Assembly: GCF_023093535.1 (NCBI RefSeq)
Contig: NZ_CP095757.1
Coordinates: 2,976,001 to 3,040,000, forward strand
Direction of reading: 5' to 3'
Length of the DNA stretch: 64,000 nt
Source of the DNA: Halovivax limisalsi
GTDB taxonomy: Archaea > Halobacteriota > Halobacteria > Halobacteriales > Natrialbaceae
Below, piece by piece: positions 33,351 through 43,472 of the stretch. Within the stretch, counting starts at the first letter, position 1, and every line of letters begins with the position of its first letter. A program made the position numbers and the translations under genes. Under the pieces are notes generated by a model. That model saw only the letters and a list, made by a program, of their open reading frames with translations, had not been told where the DNA came from and did not search any database.

Positions 33351-34259
33351 ATGGCCGACTCTACCGATCTCGAGGAGCTTCGACGGGGGACCGACCTCGT
33401 CAAGCGCGGCTTCGCTCGCATGCAGAAGGGCGGCGTCATCATGGACGTCGTCGATCCCGAACAGGCCCGCATCGCGGAAGAGGCCGGCGCCGTCGCGGTG
33501 ATGGCCCTGGAGGCCGTCCCCGCGGACATCAGAAAGCGCGGCGGCGTCGCCAGGATGGCCGACCCCGGCGACGTCGCGGAGATCGTCGAATCGGTGTCGA
33601 TCCCCGTGATGGGCAAGGCCCGGATCGGACACACGAAGGAAGCCCAGATCCTGGAGGCCGTCGGCGTGGACATGATCGACGAGTCCGAGGTGCTCACCCC
33701 CGCCGACGACGCCTTCCACATCGAGAAGCGCGAGTTCACGGCGCCGTTCGTCTGCGGCGCGCGCGACCTCGGCGAGGCGCTGCGCCGGATCGACGAGGGT
33801 GCGGCGATGATCCGCACGAAGGGCGAGGCCGGCACCGGCGACGTCAACCAGGCCGTCCACCACCAGCGCACGATCAAGGGCGCCATCCGCGAACTCGAGG
33901 GGATGACCCGCGAGGAGCGCGAGGCCTACGCCCGCGAGATCGAGGCGCCCGCCGACCTCGTCCACGAGACCGCCGAGATGGGGCGGCTCCCGGTCGTCAA
34001 CTTCGCGGCCGGCGGCATCGCGACGCCGGCCGACGCGGCGCTCATGATGCACCACGAGTGCGACGGCATCTTCGTCGGCAGCGGCATCTTCGGCGCGGAG
34101 AACCCGCCCGAAATGGCCGAGGCGATCGTCCAGGCGACGACCAACTGGGACGACCCCGAGACGCTGGCCGAGATTTCGAAGGACCTCGGCAAGGGGATGA
34201 AAGGCGACGCGAACGTCGACCTGCCCGAGGAGGAGAAGCTACAGGGACGCGGCGTCTAG
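33351..34259 (+). CDS. pdxS: Pyridoxal 5'-phosphate synthase lyase subunit
   Basis: A 302-residue PdxS (SNZ/PDX1) barrel enzyme. It makes PLP from ribose 5-phosphate, glyceraldehyde 3-phosphate and ammonia delivered by PdxT. The sequence is highly conserved: [39 protein letters not shown] with the catalytic Lys, [36 protein letters not shown] with the second Lys, and IFVGSGIFG. No pdxT lies in this window, so the glutaminase must be encoded elsewhere. The ATG at 33351 gives [20 protein letters not shown], the normal start. Confidence 0.97.
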   Translation: MADSTDLEELRRGTDLVKRGFARMQKGGVIMDVVDPEQARIAEEAGAVAVMALEAVPADIRKRGGVARMADPGDVAEIVESVSIPVMGKARIGHTKEAQILEAVGVDMIDESEVLTPADDAFHIEKREFTAPFVCGARDLGEALRRIDEGAAMIRTKGEAGTGDVNQAVHHQRTIKGAIRELEGMTREEREAYAREIEAPADLVHETAEMGRLPVVNFAAGGIATPADAALMMHHECDGIFVGSGIFGAENPPEMAEAIVQATTNWDDPETLAEISKDLGKGMKGDANVDLPEEEKLQGRGV

Positions 34260-34549
34260 AAACGCCACTCGATTTTCGAACCGGAGCAAGGACATCGTCC
34301 CGGTCATCTCGTCTTTCGATTGCCGATCGACTGGAGTCGTCGGGTGATCGCCAGTCCGATGCCATCGGTGCCGTCGATCCTCGGATCAGTACCCGGCCGC
34401 CGGTTACTCGCCGACCAGATCAACTGTACCGAGCGAGAAGTACGAACGAGAAAGGCACGGGAAACCAGCCGTCAGAGTGAGGTTCGATTGGATCCGCTGA
34501 TCAGACGAATCCACACCGGTTTGGCAGCGCAACCGCTCCGGCAGATGGC

Positions 34550-37500
34550 TTACTGCCGGAGTCTCACCGCGACGAGAGTGAGTGCGAACAGAGCCGCGAC
34601 GAGTCCGAAGCCGGGAATGGAATCGTCGGTTCCGGATTCCGGTGGCTCAGTGGCGTCGTCATCGGTGCTGATTTCGAGCGATTCCGTCGTCGTTTCGTCG
34701 TGGACGGAGACAGTCTGTGAGACGCTCTCTCGGTCCACGTCCGTTGGAACCGGCCCGGTTAGCTCGACCGTTTCACTCGTTCCAGATTCGAGTTCGACAG
34801 CACTCGTTGCAACGGTGAATCCGTCGATCTCGTACGCGATCGTCTCAGTTATAACCCAACTTCCATCGTTGGTGACTGTCGCCGTCGCTGTCACGTTCTC
34901 GTCGGGTTCGGCCGTGGATGGCATCGTCACGTCATCGAGAACGACGGATGGCTTGTTCTCCCTGACCTGAACCGATGCGGTAGCAGTATCCTCGCCCGCC
35001 TCGGTAGCGATCTCGATCGTCTCTCCTGCCGAGTTCGCCGGAACCGAGACGGTCGTCGAAACGGTGGCCGTCTCGCCGGCATCGAGAGTTACCGATTCGG
35101 TAGCAGCCTCATCGCCCGCGACATCGATCGATACCGTTTCGGAACCCGATTCACCGCCGACGTTTTCGACGGTCACGTCGATCCCGATTGAGTCGCCGGT
35201 ATCGACCTCGTCGGGAACCGATAGCTCCGTGATCGCGAACTCGGCCGGGTCGGCGGGTTCGGTCGGCGGCGGCAGAACGATGCCTCCGCCGCCCCCGCCG
35301 CCGGATTCGGCCTCAAGTTCGACGGTCGTCGTATCGTGGTCGTCGGCCGTAGCGACGACGAGGTCGTGAGTTCCGGCGTCGAGATTTGCCGTACCGAGCG
35401 TCACCGTGACCGATTGGGTTGTGCCGGCTGCGAGATCGAGCGTCCGATTCGCGGTCACGTCGCCGCCCAGAGCGACGTCGACCGACGCGTTCGACCGATT
35501 CGCCCCGTCGTTTGCGACGGTGATGGTCGCGTTGAGCGCATTGCCGACCTCGACTGGTGCGTTCGTCGCCTCGATCGAGACCGGGAACCTCGTCGGTTTC
35601 TCGACCGTGACGGGCAGGGATGCTGTCTCGTTCGAGGTCGAGACGGACGCAGTCAGGTTGCCCGCGGTATCGGCGGTCCAGTTGAACTGCACCGAGGTCC
35701 GTGCGCCGCCATCGAGCGAGATCGTGCGGGTATCGACCACTTCATCGCCGATTTCGAGGGCGACGGATTGGTTGCCAGCCACGGTCCCGCCGTTTTCGAT
35801 CGTCGCATTGACGAGTAGCGTCTCGCCCGTCAGGACCGGACTGTTCGACTCCAGGGCGGGAATCTCGAACGTCGGTGGTCGAGTGACGGTGACGGTCGTC
35901 TGTACGTCGTCGTCGCTCGTGGCGAGGGTGAGAGTGTTGTCACCGGCTTCGTCGTCGGTTGTTTCCCAGGAGAGGCTCACGGATTCCGTCTCGTTCGGTG
36001 CCAGCTCTCCAGTTTGGACCTCGTCGACGACCGTCCCGTTAGCGAGCAGCGTCACGGTGTCGCTACCCGCTTCGTTGCCGATGTTTTCGATCGTCGCATC
36101 GGCGCTCACCGTCTCGCCAGCGTCGACGCGCTCCGGAACCTCGCCGAGTTCGATCGCGAACACGCTTTCGGTTGTCACCTCGACGGAAACGGAGACGTTC
36201 GCAGAATCGGTGGTGCCGTCGCCATCGGTGACGGTGAGTGTCGCGTCGTACGTGCCCGCGGCCTCGTACGTGTGAGATGCGGTGGGATCGGCGGTTTCGG
36301 TCGTCGTTCCATCGCCGAAGTCCCACTGGTAGGTCGCGATCGAGCCGACGCTGTCGCTGGCATCGAACGTGACAGGTTCGCCAACGGTCGGGGTTTCCGG
36401 CGTGGCCGTCAGGACAGCAGAAACCGTTCCGTCGGTTCCGATGTACTCGATATCGGTTACCCTGCCGTCGTGGATGTCGTGGTCGGTCGACGGCGTCCCG
36501 TCGGCCGGATCGACGGTCAGATACCGCCCGTCGGACAGTCCCGCGATCAGCACGCCGTCGTCAGCGTCCATTTCGAGTTGGGTGACCGACTGCCCGACGT
36601 CGTTCGTCCAGTCGATCGATCCGTTCTCGGCGTCGAGCGCGGAGATCGACTGCCCACCGCCAGTATAGATCGTTTCGCCATCGGAAGCGACGAACACATC
36701 CTCGATGTTCGCACCGAGCGTTTCGTTCCACGATTCCGTCCCCGTGGTCGAGTCGATGGCGGTGACGGTTCCGTCGGTCGTCGACACGTACACGACCGCA
36801 CTATCCGGACTGACGTCGATCGCCGTCGTCGATGCATCGAGGGTCAGATCCCACGTGATCGAGCCGTCCGCCGCGTCGTGAGCGATCACGTCCCCGCCTT
36901 GCTGGCCCGCGTAGACGGTCGACCCGTCCGGCGAGACGGCCACGGCGAGGCCGTCATCCCAGTCCGTGTTCTTCGTCCAGCGGACATTTCCGGTCTCGAC
37001 GTCGATCGCCTTCAGCGGGACGTCGTCTTCGTGGCTGGCGTAGAGCGTCTCCCCGTCGGACGCCAGCGCCAGATCGGTCACGTCCACGCTGGCGCGCGAG
37101 AGTTCCCCTAGCTGAACGCCCGAATCCGCGTCGATCGCGCGGACCGTTCCGTCGTCGCCACCCGAGAAGACGACGGCTCCGTTCGGCCCCGGTTCGACGG
37201 CTCGAACCGACGACGTGTGCCCGTTGAACCGCCACCGGGTGAGGGGACCGGTGGAGTGATTTCCGGCGCCGAAGGCGCGGACGCTGTTGTCCGCACTGGC
37301 CGAGTAAAGCGACTCGGTCTGGGCAGCCTGAATTCCTGTAATTGTGAGATCCGTAGCTATCGATTCGTCCGCTTCGACCGTGACGTCTGTCGTCGACGCC
37401 TGCTGCCAGGCTGTCGCCTCCAGCGTGTACGTACCAGTATCGTGCGTGATCGTGTACCCGCCCGTGTCGTTCGTCGTCGTGGAGGCGACGGGCGCCTCGT

Positions 37501-40500
37501 CGGTGGTCTCGTAGAGGAAGACGCGTGCGTCCTCGACGGGGTCGCCCGAGCCGTCCGTGACGGTCCCCGCAACGCTGCCCGTTTCGGTTGGCGTCGGCTC
37601 GTCGACGTAGGTGAGGGCAGCGATAGTATTGCTGTGGACGGGAAGCGGCACGGCCGGACTGCCGTCAGTCGGATCGAGTACCTGAACATCGCCGTCGTTG
37701 AGGCCGACGACGAGCGTCTCGCGGTCGGCATCGACCGTCAGGCCGCGGACGCCGGTGGCGGTGCCCGTCTGCCAGTGGCCGACGCCGGCGTGCGCGTCGA
37801 CGGCGTGAACCTGACTCGCTCCGCCGGCGAAGACGAGATGGCCGTCCGGACCCATCTCGACGTTGCTGACGCCGCTGTTGAAGCCGCCGTAGGCCCAGCG
37901 CGTCGTACCGGTCTGGGCGTCGATCGCCCGGACGGTCTGATCCTGACTGTTCGTGTAGACGGTGTGGCCGTCAGGGTGGACGACGATATCGGTCACGTCG
38001 CCACGGTGATCGATCGACCACTCGATCGAGCCGTCCGCGGCGTCGTGGGCGAGCACCTCGCCGCCCTGCTGGCCCGCGTAAACGGTCGACCCGTCCGGCG
38101 AGACGGCCACGGCGAGGCCGTCATCCCAGTCCGTGTTCTTCGTCCAGCGGACATTTCCGGTCTCGACGTCGATCGCCTTCAGCGGGACGTCGTTTTCGTG
38201 GCTGGCGTAGAGCGTCTCCCCGTCGGACGCCAGCGCCAGATCGGTCACGTCCACGCTGGCGCGCGAGAGTTCCCCTAGCTGAACGCCCGATTCCGCATCG
38301 ATGGCGCGGACGGTTCCGTCGTCGCCACCCGAAAAGACCGTCTCGTCGTCCGGCCCCGCCGCGACGGCTCGAACCGACGACGAATGGCCGTCGAACTGCC
38401 AGCGTTCGGGTAGGCTCGACTCCGACGTGCTGGCGTCCGAGGCGACGACCGCATTATCGGTGCCGACGGTGTAGAGGAGGTCGGACTTCGCGTCCGCGAT
38501 CCCATCGATGGTCAGGTTTGCGGTCACCGATCCATCTGCCTCGACCGTGAGGTCTGTCGTCGACGCCTGCTGCCAGGCGGTCGCCTCCAGCGTGTACGTA
38601 CCAGTGTCGTGGGTGATCGCGTACGAGCCGTCGGCGTCCGTCGTCGTGGAGGCGACGGGAGCCTCGTCGGTGGTCTCGTAGAGGAAGACCCGCGCGTCTT
38701 CGACGGGGTCGCCCGAGCCGTCCGTGACAGTCCCCGCAACGCTGCCCGTTTCGGTTGGCGTCGGTTCGTCGACGTAGGTGAGGGCAGCGATAGTGTTGCT
38801 GTGGACGGGGAGCGACACGGCCGGACTGCCGTCAGTTGGATCGAATGCCTGAACATCGCCGTCGTTGAGGCCGACGACGAGCGTCTCGCGGTCGGCATCG
38901 ACCGTCAGGCCGCGGACGCCGGTCGCGGTGCCCGTCTGCCAGTGGCCGACGCCGGCGTGCGCGTCGACGGCGTGAATCTGGCTACCGCCGCCGGCGAAGA
39001 CGAGATGACCCTCCGGGCCCATCTCGACGTTGCTGACGCCGGTGTCGAAGCCGCCGTAGGCCCAGCGCGTCGTTCCGGTCTGGGCGTCGATCGCCCGCAC
39101 GGTCTGGTCGGTGCTGGTCGTATAGACCGTGTGGCCGTCGGGGTGGACGACGATATCGGTCACGTCGTTGCGGTGCTGAATCGACCACTCGATCGAGCCG
39201 TCCGCGGCGTCGTGGGCGAGCACGTCCCCGCCCTGCTGGCCCGCGTAGACGGTCGACCCGTCCGGCGAGACGGCCACGGCGAGGCCGTCATCCCAGTCCG
39301 TGTTCTTCGTCCAGCGGACATTTCCGGTCTCGACGTCGATAGCCCTCAACGGGACGTCGTCTTCGTGGCTGGCGTAGAGCGTCTCTCCGTCGGACGCCAG
39401 CGCCAGATCGGTCACGTCCTTGCCCGCGCGGGAGAGTTCGGCGCGCTGAACGCCCGAATCCGCGTCGATCGCGCGGACTGTTCCGTCGTCGCCACCCGAG
39501 AAGACCGTCTCGTCGTCCGGCCCCGCCGCGACGGCTCGAACCGACGACGAATGCCCGTCGAACTGCCAGCGTTCGGGCAGGCTCGAATCCAGAGAACTGG
39601 CGTCCGAGGCGACGACCGCGTTATCGGTACCGACGGTATAGAGGAGGTCGGATGTGGCGTCCGCGATCCCATCGACGGTCAGGTTTGCGGTCACCGATAC
39701 GTCCGCTTCGAGCGTGACGTCGGTCGTCGCTTCCTGCTGCCAGGCGGTCGCTTCGAGCGTGTACGTGCCAGTATCGTGCGTAATCGAGTACGTTCCCGTT
39801 GCGTCCGTCGTCGTCGAGGCGACTGGTGCCTCGTCGGTGGTCTCGTAGAGGAAGACCCGCGCGTCTTCGACGGGGTCGCCCGAGCCGTCCGTGACGGTTC
39901 CCTCGACGGTGCCGGTCGTCGCTGACGTGGCTTCGCCGACGTAGGCACTATCTCTGATTCCCTTTATGTGTGGTGTCTGCAGTGCTTCGACACTACCCGA
40001 GGCTGGATCGAGGGACGTCACCTCTCCACTCGATTGGGCGACCCGAAGCGTCGTCCGATCGGGATCGACGACCAGATCGGTCACGCTGTTCGAGACGCCG
40101 GTTTGCCAGTGACCGACACCCGAATGCGCGTCGATGGCGTGAACGCCACCGGACCCACCAGCGAAGAGGAGATGCCCGTCCGGCCCGATCTCCACGCTGT
40201 TGACGCCGGCATCGAGGCCGCCGTAGGCCCATCGAGTGGCCCCGGTCTGCGCGTCGATCGCTCGGACGGTCTGGTCCTGGCTCGCGGTGTAGACGGTGTG
40301 ACCGTCGGGATGAACGACGATAGCAGAGACATCGTTTCGATGGGTAACTGACCATTCGACCGTGCCATCGGCGGCGTCGTGTGCCGTGAGATCGCCGCCT
40401 TGCTGACCAACGTAGACGGTGGCGTCGTCGGGCGAGAGAGACACGGACATATCGTCGTCCCAGTCCTGGTTGACGCTCCAGTCGACGGTTCCGTTGTCGA

Positions 40501-40990
40501 TGTCCACGGCGCTGGTGCCAGCGTCGTCTTCGTAGCTGACGTAGATCGTCTCCCCATCTGAATCGATAGCGAGGTCGAGAATGTCCGTACCGGAGGGAGC
40601 GAAGCGCTCGACGTGTGCGCCGGATTCGGCGTCTATCGCGTGGACACTTCCGTTGGTACCACCGGTGAACACTGACGAGCCATCGGGACTGACCGCCACT
40701 GCGGCCACGGAATTCGACGGCGAGTCGAATGTCCACAGTTCGGTTCCGTTCGGCGCGCTCGCACGGACGGTCCCGTCGTCTGATGCGGTGAGGACGTATT
40801 CATCGGTCTGTTCGACGACCGAACTGTTCACGGTTGATTGCGGTTCCAGAACCCCGGTCGGCTCGGTAACGGCCTGCTGTCCGCCGACGGGAGCGACGAG
40901 GAACAGACAGCCGACGACGAGCAAGAAACCGAGAACGCCACCGATTCGTGAACGGGCAGGAACGGAACTGGTTGCCGATCCCCCCATCAT
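34550..40990 (-). CDS. Very large secreted surface protein: four beta-propellers, CarboxypepD_reg-like spacers, PKD, CARDB domains, PGF-CTERM anchor
   Basis: A 2146-residue exported protein. A signal peptide is seen at the start (GGVLGFLLVVGCLFLVAPVG). Propeller-type repeats (VAVSPDGSTVYAGQQGGDV, VHPDGHTVYT, TRWAYGG) fill about residues 41-1520 in four units. Three carboxypeptidase-regulatory-like spacers (VAGTVTDGSGDPVEDARVFL) lie near 360, 750 and 1140. A PKD domain (TYQWDFGDGTTT, ASHTYEAAGTYDATLTV) is near 1521-1607, and four or five CARDB-like domains follow to about 2090. A Gly-rich linker sits near 1900. The C-terminus reads IPGFGLVAALFALTLVAVRL, a PGF-CTERM signal for archaeosortase processing and lipid anchoring. 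The ATG at 40990 is used; a GTG at 40996 is possible. Confidence 0.93.
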   Translation of the reverse strand: MMGGSATSSVPARSRIGGVLGFLLVVGCLFLVAPVGGQQAVTEPTGVLEPQSTVNSSVVEQTDEYVLTASDDGTVRASAPNGTELWTFDSPSNSVAAVAVSPDGSSVFTGGTNGSVHAIDAESGAHVERFAPSGTDILDLAIDSDGETIYVSYEDDAGTSAVDIDNGTVDWSVNQDWDDDMSVSLSPDDATVYVGQQGGDLTAHDAADGTVEWSVTHRNDVSAIVVHPDGHTVYTASQDQTVRAIDAQTGATRWAYGGLDAGVNSVEIGPDGHLLFAGGSGGVHAIDAHSGVGHWQTGVSNSVTDLVVDPDRTTLRVAQSSGEVTSLDPASGSVEALQTPHIKGIRDSAYVGEATSATTGTVEGTVTDGSGDPVEDARVFLYETTDEAPVASTTTDATGTYSITHDTGTYTLEATAWQQEATTDVTLEADVSVTANLTVDGIADATSDLLYTVGTDNAVVASDASSLDSSLPERWQFDGHSSSVRAVAAGPDDETVFSGGDDGTVRAIDADSGVQRAELSRAGKDVTDLALASDGETLYASHEDDVPLRAIDVETGNVRWTKNTDWDDGLAVAVSPDGSTVYAGQQGGDVLAHDAADGSIEWSIQHRNDVTDIVVHPDGHTVYTTSTDQTVRAIDAQTGTTRWAYGGFDTGVSNVEMGPEGHLVFAGGGSQIHAVDAHAGVGHWQTGTATGVRGLTVDADRETLVVGLNDGDVQAFDPTDGSPAVSLPVHSNTIAALTYVDEPTPTETGSVAGTVTDGSGDPVEDARVFLYETTDEAPVASTTTDADGSYAITHDTGTYTLEATAWQQASTTDLTVEADGSVTANLTIDGIADAKSDLLYTVGTDNAVVASDASTSESSLPERWQFDGHSSSVRAVAAGPDDETVFSGGDDGTVRAIDAESGVQLGELSRASVDVTDLALASDGETLYASHENDVPLKAIDVETGNVRWTKNTDWDDGLAVAVSPDGSTVYAGQQGGEVLAHDAADGSIEWSIDHRGDVTDIVVHPDGHTVYTNSQDQTVRAIDAQTGTTRWAYGGFNSGVSNVEMGPDGHLVFAGGASQVHAVDAHAGVGHWQTGTATGVRGLTVDADRETLVVGLNDGDVQVLDPTDGSPAVPLPVHSNTIAALTYVDEPTPTETGSVAGTVTDGSGDPVEDARVFLYETTDEAPVASTTTNDTGGYTITHDTGTYTLEATAWQQASTTDVTVEADESIATDLTITGIQAAQTESLYSASADNSVRAFGAGNHSTGPLTRWRFNGHTSSVRAVEPGPNGAVVFSGGDDGTVRAIDADSGVQLGELSRASVDVTDLALASDGETLYASHEDDVPLKAIDVETGNVRWTKNTDWDDGLAVAVSPDGSTVYAGQQGGDVIAHDAADGSITWDLTLDASTTAIDVSPDSAVVYVSTTDGTVTAIDSTTGTESWNETLGANIEDVFVASDGETIYTGGGQSISALDAENGSIDWTNDVGQSVTQLEMDADDGVLIAGLSDGRYLTVDPADGTPSTDHDIHDGRVTDIEYIGTDGTVSAVLTATPETPTVGEPVTFDASDSVGSIATYQWDFGDGTTTETADPTASHTYEAAGTYDATLTVTDGDGTTDSANVSVSVEVTTESVFAIELGEVPERVDAGETVSADATIENIGNEAGSDTVTLLANGTVVDEVQTGELAPNETESVSLSWETTDDEAGDNTLTLATSDDDVQTTVTVTRPPTFEIPALESNSPVLTGETLLVNATIENGGTVAGNQSVALEIGDEVVDTRTISLDGGARTSVQFNWTADTAGNLTASVSTSNETASLPVTVEKPTRFPVSIEATNAPVEVGNALNATITVANDGANRSNASVDVALGGDVTANRTLDLAAGTTQSVTVTLGTANLDAGTHDLVVATADDHDTTTVELEAESGGGGGGGIVLPPPTEPADPAEFAITELSVPDEVDTGDSIGIDVTVENVGGESGSETVSIDVAGDEAATESVTLDAGETATVSTTVSVPANSAGETIEIATEAGEDTATASVQVRENKPSVVLDDVTMPSTAEPDENVTATATVTNDGSWVITETIAYEIDGFTVATSAVELESGTSETVELTGPVPTDVDRESVSQTVSVHDETTTESLEISTDDDATEPPESGTDDSIPGFGLVAALFALTLVAVRLRQ
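36430..40870. repeat. Four-fold repeat with exact 1,167-bp period in the surface-protein gene
   Basis: The same bases of the CAGTCC box recur at 36961, 38128, 39295 and 40462, exactly 1,167 bp (389 codons) apart each time. Units 2 and 3 are nearly identical at the DNA level for about 1.1 kb. Unit 4 is the same over its first part and then diverges, and unit 1 is the most diverged. This suggests duplication followed by recent gene conversion. Confidence 0.93.
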
Positions 40991-41231
40991 TGACACCCAT
41001 TACTGCTTAGAATAATTCGATCCGCCCGAATTTGATACCCTAATCCTGTATTCATATTATGTACAGCCAGGGTTTTGAAAGAGCCATATAAAAAAGTTAA
41101 GAAACAGATAGATACGAAAAAGGACGCAACTCGAACCGTGTCAAAAGGCCGTAATCGTGGCTCTGAGAAAGTCTGCAGAGGGGGACCTCTACACGAGTAA
41201 TAGTTGCGAAAATTTTTAATAGATATAATTA
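40991..41231. other. AT-rich intergenic region upstream of the large surface-protein gene
   Basis: About 240 bp with unusually low GC separates the thrB stop from the surface-protein start. On the minus strand GAATTATTCTAAG (about 41006-41018) is a candidate TATA element at about the right distance, and TACATAATATG (about 41050-41060) is another. Runs of A and T near 41210-41222 could end the thrB transcript. No gene is seen. Confidence 0.6.
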
Positions 41232-42107
41232 CTACAAGATTTCCACGCCCTGGCCGACCTCCGTCTGATAGGCGCGACTCTCGACGCCGACCGCGTCGAA
41301 CGCGTCGATCATCGCGGCCGCGACGGATCGCCGGTCGCCCGGCCGACAAACGGCGAGCATTGCCGGTCCAGCGCCGCTGATCGTGACCCCGGTCGCCCCC
41401 GCTTCGCGGGCGGCTTCACCCACGCGCTCGTAGCCGTCGATGAGCGCGGCGCGTTCGGGCGTGACGACGCTGTCGTGCATCCCGCGGCCGACCAGTTCGG
41501 GATCGTCGCGGGCCATCCCCGCGGTCAGCGTCGCCGCCGCGCCGACCGTCTCGACGAGGTCGTCCATCGACGCATTTGCTGGGACGACGCCCCTGGCGTC
41601 CCGCGTCGAGACGACCGTCTCGGGCAGGCAGGCGACCAGCGAGAGCGAGGCGTCGATCGCCGTAATTCCGCCCGCAGTGACGATGGTGAACCCGCCCAGA
41701 ATCGCGGGGGCGACGTTGTCCGCGTGCGCTTCGCCGGAGACGACGGCCTCGCCCTCCGCCGCGGCGCGGACGAGCGTCTCCGCGTCGTGGCCGAGATCGT
41801 AGAGGCGGTCGATGGCGACGGCGGTGGCCGCGGCGCTCGCGGCCGACGACCCGAGGCCGGACGACGGTCTGACCCCTTTGTCGATCTCGATTCGTGCGGG
41901 TGCGTCGAGCGCGTCCGCGACGGCACCCGCGGTGTTGTCCGCCGGATCGGTCGGGATGTACCGGCTGCCGACGCCGGTGATCTCGATCGACGTGGTCTCG
42001 GCGCGCTCGACACGCACTACGTCCGCCGGGCGGGCGAGCGCGAGGCCGAAGACGTCGAATCCGCTGCCGAGATTCGCGCTCGTCGCCGGCGCCCGGACGG
42101 TGACCAT
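41232..42107 (-). CDS. thrB: Homoserine kinase (GHMP family)
   Basis: A 291-residue GHMP kinase that phosphorylates homoserine in threonine synthesis. The ATP-binding motif is VRPSSGLGSSAASAAATAVA. The N-terminal VTVRAPATSANLGSGFDVFG is typical of ThrB, as is ATGVTISGAGPAMLAVCRPG near the C-terminus. The ATG at 42107 is used in preference to a longer frame upstream. No other threonine gene is adjacent. Confidence 0.95.
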   Translation of the reverse strand: MVTVRAPATSANLGSGFDVFGLALARPADVVRVERAETTSIEITGVGSRYIPTDPADNTAGAVADALDAPARIEIDKGVRPSSGLGSSAASAAATAVAIDRLYDLGHDAETLVRAAAEGEAVVSGEAHADNVAPAILGGFTIVTAGGITAIDASLSLVACLPETVVSTRDARGVVPANASMDDLVETVGAAATLTAGMARDDPELVGRGMHDSVVTPERAALIDGYERVGEAAREAGATGVTISGAGPAMLAVCRPGDRRSVAAAMIDAFDAVGVESRAYQTEVGQGVEIL

Positions 42108-42254
42108 GCCCGACGTAGCGCCAGGGACCGCAAAAAGGTAGCGGGACGGACGGCAGGTCGGACGGAGAGGCTGTAGCCAGCGGTTACGGTCGGATCGCGC
42201 CGACGGCGACCCCGAGATATTTCGTCGTCGGCGTGGAGGCCAGACGGACGACCC

Positions 42255-43352
42255 GTGCACGACGGACCATCGGCCCGGGACGCGGGCCAGCGAGAGGCGC
42301 CGTCCGCCGAATCATCACACACGTGTACCGGGCACCGTCCCCCAGAGCGACCGGCGAACCGACGTGACGACGACCCGCTCGTCTCGGTGGTGATACCGAC
42401 GCACGATCGTCCCGACGGGCTGCGCCGCGCCGTCGACAGCGTCCTCGCACAGACGCACGACCCGGTCGAAGTGGTGGTCGTCGACGACGCCTCGCGGGTC
42501 CCGGCTCGCGACGTCCTCGCCGAGGCGATCGAGCAGTCACGAACCGACGGGGTGGGAGCACCGATCGAGCGATTCGAGGTCGTCCGCTTCGAGTCCAACC
42601 GCGGCGGCGCGGCCGCGCGAAACGCGGGGATCGAGGCCGCCAGCGGGGCCTATGTCGCCTTCCTCGACGACGACGATCGGTGGGATCCGGCGAAGCTCGA
42701 CCGACAGGTCGACCGGCTCGAAGCCGCACCCGCGGGCGTCGGGGTCTGTTACACCGGCGTCGTCCAGGTCGGCGACTCGGGCGGGCGGACGGCGGTCTCG
42801 CGGCCGACGCACGACGGGGACCTCACCAAGACGTTGCTCGTTCGCAACGTCGTCGGGACGATATCGTCCGTCGTGATACGCCGCGAGGTGGTCGAGACCG
42901 TCGGCGGGTTAGACGAACGCTTTCCGAGCTGGCAGGACTGGGCGTACTACCTGCGCTGCTCGGACGCGTACCGGTTCTGCGCGGTTCGGGAGCCGCTGAC
43001 GATCCGTCACAACGCGGGCGACCAGCTCAGCGGCGACTACCGGACGAAGCGAGCGGAGAGTGCGCCGCTGTTCAGACGGGAGTTCGGCCCGGTCGCGACC
43101 CGGTACGGCCCCTCCGTCGAACGGGCGTTCGAGGCCGCCGTCGACTACCACCTCGGGCTGGCCGCGATCCGCGCCGACGAGTACGGGGCGGCGAGACGCC
43201 ACTTCCTCGCGGCGCTCCGCCGAAACCCGCGCCGGCCGGTGGTCGCGTGCTACCTCCTCGCCGTCGCGGGCGGGCGGGTCACGTACGAAACGCTCTACCG
43301 ACTCGACTCGGTCCTCCCGATCCGACGGCTGAAACGGGCGCTCCGGGAGTGA
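42255..43352 (+). CDS. Family 2 glycosyltransferase
   Basis: A 365-residue GT-A enzyme. The nucleotide-sugar domain runs from about residue 40 (PLVSVVIPTHDRPDGLRRAV) through the RNAGIEAASGAYVAFLDDDD segment, which holds the DxD-type metal motif. A later SWQDWAYYLRC segment resembles the acceptor region. The C-terminal 100 residues are helical (EYGAARRHFLAALRRNPRR), a feature shared with the partial gene at the right edge. The first about 40 residues look disordered, and the GTG at 42255 is the earliest start. It opens the glycan-assembly region. Confidence 0.88.
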   Translation: MHDGPSARDAGQREAPSAESSHTCTGHRPPERPANRRDDDPLVSVVIPTHDRPDGLRRAVDSVLAQTHDPVEVVVVDDASRVPARDVLAEAIEQSRTDGVGAPIERFEVVRFESNRGGAAARNAGIEAASGAYVAFLDDDDRWDPAKLDRQVDRLEAAPAGVGVCYTGVVQVGDSGGRTAVSRPTHDGDLTKTLLVRNVVGTISSVVIRREVVETVGGLDERFPSWQDWAYYLRCSDAYRFCAVREPLTIRHNAGDQLSGDYRTKRAESAPLFRREFGPVATRYGPSVERAFEAAVDYHLGLAAIRADEYGAARRHFLAALRRNPRRPVVACYLLAVAGGRVTYETLYRLDSVLPIRRLKRALRE

Positions 43353-43472
43353 CGGGCACGCCTGACGCAACCGGTATTCCGGCAGTAACGGGCGCCTACG
43401 GGACGGAACCGGGGCGGGTATTTTCCCCTCGGATCGTCGTACCCCGACCGGAGTATCCGGCGTGATAGAACG

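Noticed and set aside
36430-40870. Regular repeats that could be taken for a CRISPR array
   Set aside because: Period is 1,167 bp, the copies are coding, and the frame encodes propeller blades. There are no short repeats with unique spacers.
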